Shown piece after piece: positions 4,186 through 9,156 of a DNA stretch of 9,156 bases. Position numbers and translations under genes: made by a program. The notes beneath the pieces are model-generated. The model was not told where the DNA came from. It did no database searches and worked only from the letters and a program-made list of their open reading frames with translations. Where the stretch lies: the NCBI GenBank assembly GCA_030607655.1, contig JAUWJN010000073.1:1-9156 (forward strand), written 5' to 3'. Positions within the stretch are counted from its first letter, which is position 1. Every line of letters begins with the position of its first letter. The stretch comes from a bacterium. Lineage in GTDB: Bacteria; Armatimonadota; Zipacnadia; Zipacnadales; Zipacnadaceae.

Positions 4186-7100
4186 CTATTGCTCATCATC
4201 GTCGGCCAACTCGTCTTCTTCACCATTCTCCGAGCCGCTGTCTTGCTCGTTGTCCTCGCCAAGTATACCGGTCTCGGTGCTCGCTTCGCGCGCGGTTTCC
4301 AGGTCTTCGAGCAACTGCTGCATAGCGTCCTTCTCTTCCAAGGCGGGCGTCGGCGGGGCGGGCATCTGCTCGCGGACGTCCGCGGAGAAGTCTACCTCTT
4401 GGTCCCGGTGCTGCGGCATACCAGTACCCGCGGGAATGAGTCGGCCAATGATAACATTCTCTTTGAGGCCCTCCAGAGCATCATGCTTATTCTCACAGGC
4501 GGCTTCAGTTAGCACGCGTGTGGTACGCTGGAAACTGGCTGCGGATAGGAAACTTTCCGTAGCTAATGAGGCCTGAGTGATGCCCAATAATACCGGTTCG
4601 GCAGTAGCTTCGCTCCCTCCTATCTCCCGCACGCGAGCGTTCTCGTCGGCGAAATCGAATTTGTCGACAATCTCCCCCGGTAAGAAGCGTGTGTCGCCGT
4701 GGTCAATAATCTTACGGCGCTTAAGCATCTGGCGAATAATGACTTCAATGTGCTTATCGTTGATGGCGACACCTTGTCCCTGGTAGACCTTCTGTATCTC
4801 GCGCAGTATGTAGTTCTGCACCCCTCGCATGCCCTTCATCTCCAGGATATTCTGCGGGTCTACTGGCCCGCGGGTAAGCGGGTCGCCGGCCCTGACCTGA
4901 GTGCCCTCCCGCACATACAGTTCCCCCCGATGCGGCACCAGGTGAGACCGATTAATCTTCACATGCGTTATACCGGCATTTTCCAGCCGCATCCGTGTCT
5001 TCTTCAGCAGCTTCTGGCCTTTCTTAGCCAATAGATTGTCGTCGGGGCCACGTATGGCTTCAGCTAAACGCTCTCCCTGAATACTGTCAACGTCGTCTAT
5101 AGATTGCTTGGAGTGAATCACTACAGTGCGCAGGCCCTTGGTCTCGATCTCGGCAACTACGCCATCAACTTGCGCGGTAATGGCCTGGCCTTTGGGGGTG
5201 CGCGCCTCAAACAGTTCCACTACTCGCAACAGGCCGTGCATAGAGCTCTCCAGCACCTTGAGCATCTCTCTGATCGCCTTGTGGCGGGCGCGGCCCCCAG
5301 CTCCCACCACATCAAGCGAGACCCGGCCATGATCAACATCTTCACTAAGACTGCGCAGAGCCTGCTGTTTGCGCTTCTTGACATCGGCGACCCCCGTGAT
5401 ATACTCCCCGGCCACACCGCCGGTGTGGAAGGTCCTCATCGTCAACTGGGTCCCCGGCTCACCGATACTCTGAGCCGCAATGATCCCGATGCTGGTGCCT
5501 ATCTCCACTTTGTCTCCCCGAGCCAGATCACGCCCGTAGCATTTCGCGCAGATGCCGTTAGGTAACTCGCAGGTCAACGGTGAGCGGATAGTGACAGTCT
5601 TCAGGCCGGCCTCAATAATTTTGGTGACCGCTCGGCCATCAATTTCTTGGCCGCCGGGCACTAGCACCGCGCTGGTTTCAGGATGAAGTATATCCGTCGC
5701 CGCCGTGCGGCCGATGATGCGCTCCGCCAAGGTCTGGATGACTTCATGCTCAGGAACGGGTAGTTGCTCACCGCAGTATTGGCAGACGCCCTGGCGATGG
5801 TGGTCTTCCTCCCCACAGTTAGGACAATACAATTCCCAACTGTACATCGGACTGACTTCCACCCCCTCGGTAGTGCCGCAGTCTTCCGCGGCGATGATTA
5901 CATCCTGGGCCACGTCCACTAGCCGGCGGGTCAAATAGCCAGCATCGGCCGTACGCAGGGCCGTATCGGCCAGCCCCTTACGGGCCCCATGGGTAGAGAC
6001 AAAATACTCCAGAACACTAAGGCCCTCATTGAAGTTGCTGCGCACGGGTAGGTCCTCAATTAAGCGCCCAAACGGATCACTCATCAGGCCACGCATGCCG
6101 GCAATCTGGGAAATATGGGAGCGGTTAGCTCGCGCCCCGGAATCGCCCATCATCCAGAGCGAGTTGAAGGGGCCAATATTATTAAGTATGTCAGTAACGG
6201 TGTCCTCGCGCGCCTTTTGCCACAACTGCAAGAGCAGTTGCTCACGCTCATCTTCGGCGATGATGCCGTCTTGGGCCAGCTTATTGACCCGCTGGACTTC
6301 CTTCTCAGTCTCGGCGATGATCTGGTCCCGGCTGGTCTCAATCTCGGTATCGGATAGGGATATACTGACCCCGGCGCGGGTGGCGAACTTAAAGCCCATG
6401 TCCTTGATATCATCTAGCAACTGGGCCGTACGTTCCGGGCCGTAGGCGCGGTAGCACAACATCACCAACTTAGATAGCGCGTCCTTGTCTAGAACGTCGT
6501 TAGTATAAGGTATGTCCAAAGGCAAATAGTAATTGAACACAACTCGTCCGATGGTGGTGTCAATGACCGTACGTACCAAAGAAATGGTGAAGTTGCTCCC
6601 CACGGGGCACCAGCCCTGGTGGCAGCCCTTAATGGCAATGTGCTCCGTCCGGTACCGAATCCACTCACTCTTATCAGTCGTGAACGGAAAGTGGCCAGCT
6701 AATGGCCCACTTTCCGCTTCTTCCATCATCTTCTTGGTTAACTTAAAGCTGACGCTCCGCATGTGGGCAGGATGTTCGTCAGCGACCGCCACTGCTACTA
6801 CATGGCGCAACTCAATCGCCAACTGCTCGTCCGCCTCGACTTCTTTGCCCTTGGCATCGGTTACTTTGACCACAATCTGGGGCACCCGTACTTTAACGTT
6901 CGCGTGTAAGTCTACCTTGCGATGCTCATAAGCACTAATAGCTGCCTCGGGGCTCTCAAATATTTTGCCCGCCCCCATCGCCTCGGCGCTTTCACTTTGT
7001 TGGCTCATATAGTAACAACCCATGACGATGTCATACAAAGGTTGTGCAATGGGACTACCATCAGTCGGTTTGAACAGATTTCCCGACGCCAGCATCAACA

Positions 7101-8856
7101 ATCGCGCCTCGGCCTGAGCCTGCATTGACAACGGGACGTGTACCGCCATCTGGTCGCCATCAAAGTCGGCATTGAAAGCCTGGCAGACCAGGGGGTGAAG
7201 CTGGATAGCTTTACTATCTATTAGGATTGGCTCGAAGGCCTGAATGCCGAGCCGGTGCAAAGTTGGCGCCCGATTGAGTAGTATCGGGTGGCCCTCAATA
7301 ACCTGATCCAAGGCGTCCCATACCTCGGGCTGCCGCCGGTCTACTATTCGCTTGGCAGTCTTAATATTGGTAGTAAGGCCACTGTCCACCAAACGGTTCA
7401 TTACAAAGGGCTTGAACAACTCTAAGGCCATTTCCCGCGGCAACCCACATTGATGCAGCTTCAGTTCAGGCCCAATTGTAATCACGGCCCGGCCCGAGTA
7501 ATCCACCCGCTTGCCCAACAGGTTCTTACGGAAGCGCCCCTGCTTGCCCTTGAGCATATCACTTAAAGACTTCAGCACCCGCCGGTTGGTGCCCGTCACT
7601 GGTCGGCTGCGCCGGTTGTTGTCAATCAGCGCATCTACTGCCTCTTGCAGCAGACGCCGCTCGTGGTTGACAATTGACTGCGGCGCATTAATCTCCATTA
7701 TTCGTCGCAGCCGATTATTGCGGTTGATTACCCGGCGATACAGGTCATTCAAGTCAGAAGTAGCAAAGCGCCCGCCATCCAATTGCACCATGGGACGTAG
7801 CTCAGGAGGCAACACGGGAACGACTTCTAAGATCATCCACTCCGGACGGTTCTTGGAGTTGCGAAAAGCCTCGACTACCTTCAAACGCTTAACGGCCCGC
7901 GCCCGGCGCGGGCCGCTGCGCTCCTCAATATCTTTGCGCAGTTCGTGGGCCAACTCGTCTAGGTCTACTTGGGCGAGTACGTCACGGATAGCCTCGGCGC
8001 CCAATCCGGCCCGGAATAGATCCTCAAAGTTACCACTCAGCCGTCGTTGGCATAGCTCGGCAACTGCATTCAGGTGCCGGTATTCCAACTCCGAAATAAG
8101 CTGTTTGGGTGCCAATTCAAATAGCAGCGCTACCCCCTCGTCTAGCTCTTGCATACGCTGAGCTGCTGCTTCTCGGCGTTGCTGAAGATGCTTCTCCAAC
8201 TCCTGCTCGTCCATAATGTCGGGCAGTGCGTCGGCGGGGTAACTGGATCCAATCAGTTCCTTATCCCCCTCCTCGGTGGGCAACGTCTCCGTCTGCTTCT
8301 GCAGCCGCTCCTCATATTGCTGGCGAAGCTGGGTCAGGGCCTCGTCAGTGGTCTGCTTGATGGCCTCCTTTTCCTCCTCAACTGCTAACCTAATATCATC
8401 GGTATGGTCTCCCAGCTTTTGATAATTAACCTCGGTAACGATGTAGGAGGCGAAGTAAACGACCTCCTCCAACAATCGCGCCGGCATATCTAATAGCAAG
8501 CTGATGGGGCTAGGAACTCCCTTCAAGTACCAGCTATGACAGACCGGAGAGGCCAGCGCAATATGGCCCATCCGTTCGCGGCGTACCTTCCGGCGCGTCA
8601 CCTCCACGCCACAGCGGTCACAGATGATGCCCTTAAACTTGACCTTTTTGTACTTCCCGCAGTGGCACTCCCAGTCCTTAGTAGGACCGAAGATGCGCTC
8701 GCAAAACAAGCCATCTCCCTCGGGCTTATAAGTCCGATAGTTAATCGTCTCCGGCTTTTTTACCTCACCGTGCGACCAGGATAGGATCTGCTCCGGTGAC
8801 GCTAAGCCGATGGTAATAGACTCAACATCGATGGTAGTCTTAGCCAACTGTCTCAC
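4186..8856 (-). CDS. rpoC: DNA-directed RNA polymerase beta' subunit
   Basis: This is beta', the catalytic half of the RNA polymerase active centre. At 1556 aa it is longer than E. coli (1407). In order: zinc site 1 C64, C66, C79, C82; a charged coiled-coil insert about 144-250; LLGKRVDYSGR; catalytic NADFDGD at 562-568 (Mg-binding D564, D566, D568); the F-loop (GARANRSHISQIAG, divergent); the bridge helix (THGARKGLADTAL); zinc site 2 C993, C1096, C1103, C1106; trigger loop MRTFHTGG from M1140; and an acidic C-terminal tail. Unusual features are an extra CPNC-x10-CQYC zinc ribbon (1011-1028) inside zinc site 2, a 52-residue insert in the trigger loop (1156-1207), and PLYD (606-609) where most RpoC have PSQD. 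The start is GTG 8856; TTG 8847, three codons in, has the better SD (AGGTGA 8858-8853). It lies 96 nt after rpoB. Confidence 0.98.
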   Translation of the reverse strand: MRQLAKTTIDVESITIGLASPEQILSWSHGEVKKPETINYRTYKPEGDGLFCERIFGPTKDWECHCGKYKKVKFKGIICDRCGVEVTRRKVRRERMGHIALASPVCHSWYLKGVPSPISLLLDMPARLLEEVVYFASYIVTEVNYQKLGDHTDDIRLAVEEEKEAIKQTTDEALTQLRQQYEERLQKQTETLPTEEGDKELIGSSYPADALPDIMDEQELEKHLQQRREAAAQRMQELDEGVALLFELAPKQLISELEYRHLNAVAELCQRRLSGNFEDLFRAGLGAEAIRDVLAQVDLDELAHELRKDIEERSGPRRARAVKRLKVVEAFRNSKNRPEWMILEVVPVLPPELRPMVQLDGGRFATSDLNDLYRRVINRNNRLRRIMEINAPQSIVNHERRLLQEAVDALIDNNRRSRPVTGTNRRVLKSLSDMLKGKQGRFRKNLLGKRVDYSGRAVITIGPELKLHQCGLPREMALELFKPFVMNRLVDSGLTTNIKTAKRIVDRRQPEVWDALDQVIEGHPILLNRAPTLHRLGIQAFEPILIDSKAIQLHPLVCQAFNADFDGDQMAVHVPLSMQAQAEARLLMLASGNLFKPTDGSPIAQPLYDIVMGCYYMSQQSESAEAMGAGKIFESPEAAISAYEHRKVDLHANVKVRVPQIVVKVTDAKGKEVEADEQLAIELRHVVAVAVADEHPAHMRSVSFKLTKKMMEEAESGPLAGHFPFTTDKSEWIRYRTEHIAIKGCHQGWCPVGSNFTISLVRTVIDTTIGRVVFNYYLPLDIPYTNDVLDKDALSKLVMLCYRAYGPERTAQLLDDIKDMGFKFATRAGVSISLSDTEIETSRDQIIAETEKEVQRVNKLAQDGIIAEDEREQLLLQLWQKAREDTVTDILNNIGPFNSLWMMGDSGARANRSHISQIAGMRGLMSDPFGRLIEDLPVRSNFNEGLSVLEYFVSTHGARKGLADTALRTADAGYLTRRLVDVAQDVIIAAEDCGTTEGVEVSPMYSWELYCPNCGEEDHHRQGVCQYCGEQLPVPEHEVIQTLAERIIGRTAATDILHPETSAVLVPGGQEIDGRAVTKIIEAGLKTVTIRSPLTCELPNGICAKCYGRDLARGDKVEIGTSIGIIAAQSIGEPGTQLTMRTFHTGGVAGEYITGVADVKKRKQQALRSLSEDVDHGRVSLDVVGAGGRARHKAIREMLKVLESSMHGLLRVVELFEARTPKGQAITAQVDGVVAEIETKGLRTVVIHSKQSIDDVDSIQGERLAEAIRGPDDNLLAKKGQKLLKKTRMRLENAGITHVKINRSHLVPHRGELYVREGTQVRAGDPLTRGPVDPQNILEMKGMRGVQNYILREIQKVYQGQGVAINDKHIEVIIRQMLKRRKIIDHGDTRFLPGEIVDKFDFADENARVREIGGSEATAEPVLLGITQASLATESFLSAASFQRTTRVLTEAACENKHDALEGLKENVIIGRLIPAGTGMPQHRDQEVDFSADVREQMPAPPTPALEEKDAMQQLLEDLETAREASTETGILGEDNEQDSGSENGEEDELADDDEQ

Positions 8857-8874
8857 CTTCGAACATAATATGTT
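8840..8874 (-). promoter_or_regulatory. rpoC translation start region with palindrome
   Basis: AACATA-A-TATGTT (8862-8874) is a perfect 13-bp inverted repeat just upstream of the rpoC start. An AGGTGA SD-like element at 8858-8853 overlaps the GTG at 8856-8854 and fits the in-frame TTG at 8847-8845 (5-nt spacing), so that TTG may be the true start, giving MAKTTIDVESITIGLAS. An out-of-frame ATG at 8866-8864 opens an 8-codon frame (MFEGETVG) overlapping the rpoC start. Which start is used cannot be settled here. Confidence 0.4.
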
Positions 8875-8909
8875 GATGGGTTTCCGTCTGGCTCACTGGG
8901 CTGTCTTCT

Positions 8910-8922
8910 CCCCGCGCCGGGG
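8910..8922 (-). repeat. Short GC-rich inverted repeat in the rpoB-rpoC gap
   Basis: The inverted repeat ccccg-cgc-cgggg gives a 5-bp stem with a 3-nt loop in the 96-nt rpoB-rpoC spacer. No U-tract follows, so it is not an intrinsic terminator. It might be a pause, processing or stability element, or chance. Confidence 0.35.
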
Positions 8923-8952
8923 CTACGGGAGGGGCGAGCTTCTGGGCGCGAT

Positions 8953-9156
8953 CTACAGGCTGTCGCTATCGCTGCTCAGGTCAACTATTTGACCATTGTG
9001 CCCCGCTACCTGTACGTCTAATCCCAGGCTCTGCATTTCTCGGATCAGGATCTTGAAGGACTCAGGAATCCCTGACTCCTTGATGTTCTCATCCTTGACA
9101 ATGGCCTCATAGGCCTGGACTCGGCCCTGGACGTCGTCGGACTTGATAGTTAGCAT
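8953..9156 (-). CDS. rpoB: DNA-directed RNA polymerase beta subunit, C-terminal 67 residues (5' part beyond window)
   Basis: This is the extreme C-terminus of beta, the subunit that pairs with beta' to form the polymerase active cleft. The fragment MLTIKSDDVQGRVQAYEAIV matches the universal C-terminal block (E. coli LQEMLTVKSDDVNGRTKMY), followed by the PESFKILIREMQSLGLDV signature that docks onto beta'. It ends in a short polar tail, VDLSSDSDSL, at TAG (8955-8953). The first ATG in the fragment is an internal methionine, not a start, because the frame stays open through the window edge at 9156. Order rpoB-rpoC on the same strand with a 96-nt gap and no terminator indicates co-transcription. 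Confidence 0.97.
   Translation of the reverse strand: MLTIKSDDVQGRVQAYEAIVKDENIKESGIPESFKILIREMQSLGLDVQVAGHNGQIVDLSSDSDSL

Noticed and set aside
4250..4576. Plus-strand frames antisense to the 3' end of rpoC
   Set aside because: Ser/Arg-rich translation typical of the complement of an acidic coding region; no SD or family signal.
5060..5092. TTGACA inside rpoC as a possible internal promoter
   Set aside because: The -10 candidate (TTAGCT) is poor and the -35 lies in conserved coding sequence.

Overview
The window is one compact stretch of a bacterial informational (rif/str) cluster, and every gene is on the minus strand. In transcription order (right to left) it holds the 3' end of rpoB, complete rpoC, complete rpsL (S12), complete rpsG (S7), complete fusA (EF-G), and the 5' two thirds of tuf (EF-Tu), cut at position 1. 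I find no mobile element, tRNA, rRNA or CRISPR array, and no credible plus-strand gene.

The organism is a bacterium of moderate-to-high GC (mid-50s percent by eye). EF-Tu has a four-cysteine insertion (C183, C185, C190, C193) that from memory resembles Chloroflexota (Dehalococcoidia-like) EF-Tu. S12 is the long form and RpoC has the IGLASPEQI...KKPETINYRT start typical of Gram-positives and Chloroflexota. My best guess is an uncultured Chloroflexota lineage. This is inference; no rRNA is present to test it.

Layout. 8953-9156: rpoB C-terminus. 8857-8952: a 96-nt gap with a small GC hairpin and a 13-bp palindrome next to the rpoC start. 4186-8856: rpoC, 1556 aa, long because of a coiled-coil insert near the N-terminus, an extra zinc-ribbon-like insert, a 52-residue insert in the trigger loop and an acidic tail. 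3856-4185: a 330-nt gap. It holds a near-consensus sigma70 promoter (TTGACA, 17 nt, TATACT) followed by a leader of about 248 nt. The leader can fold into a three-way-junction domain, an antiterminator or a strong intrinsic terminator, and finally a hairpin over the rpsL Shine-Dalgarno (SD). 3442-3855: rpsL. 3360-3441: a short intercistronic region that copies both strands of 16S rRNA helix 29, the S7-binding core. 2889-3359: rpsG. 793-2847: fusA. 1-758: tuf.

The genes make RNA polymerase beta and beta', two 30S proteins (decoding-centre S12 and head-nucleating S7) and the two main elongation GTPases. The most notable content is regulatory. The rpsL leader has the layout of a riboswitch or r-protein attenuator: the 3' strand of its closing helix P1 can instead pair with the 3' arm of the terminator. 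A separate S7-feedback site appears to lie between rpsL and rpsG. The other main points are the RpoC inserts and a replaced near-universal glycine in S12.
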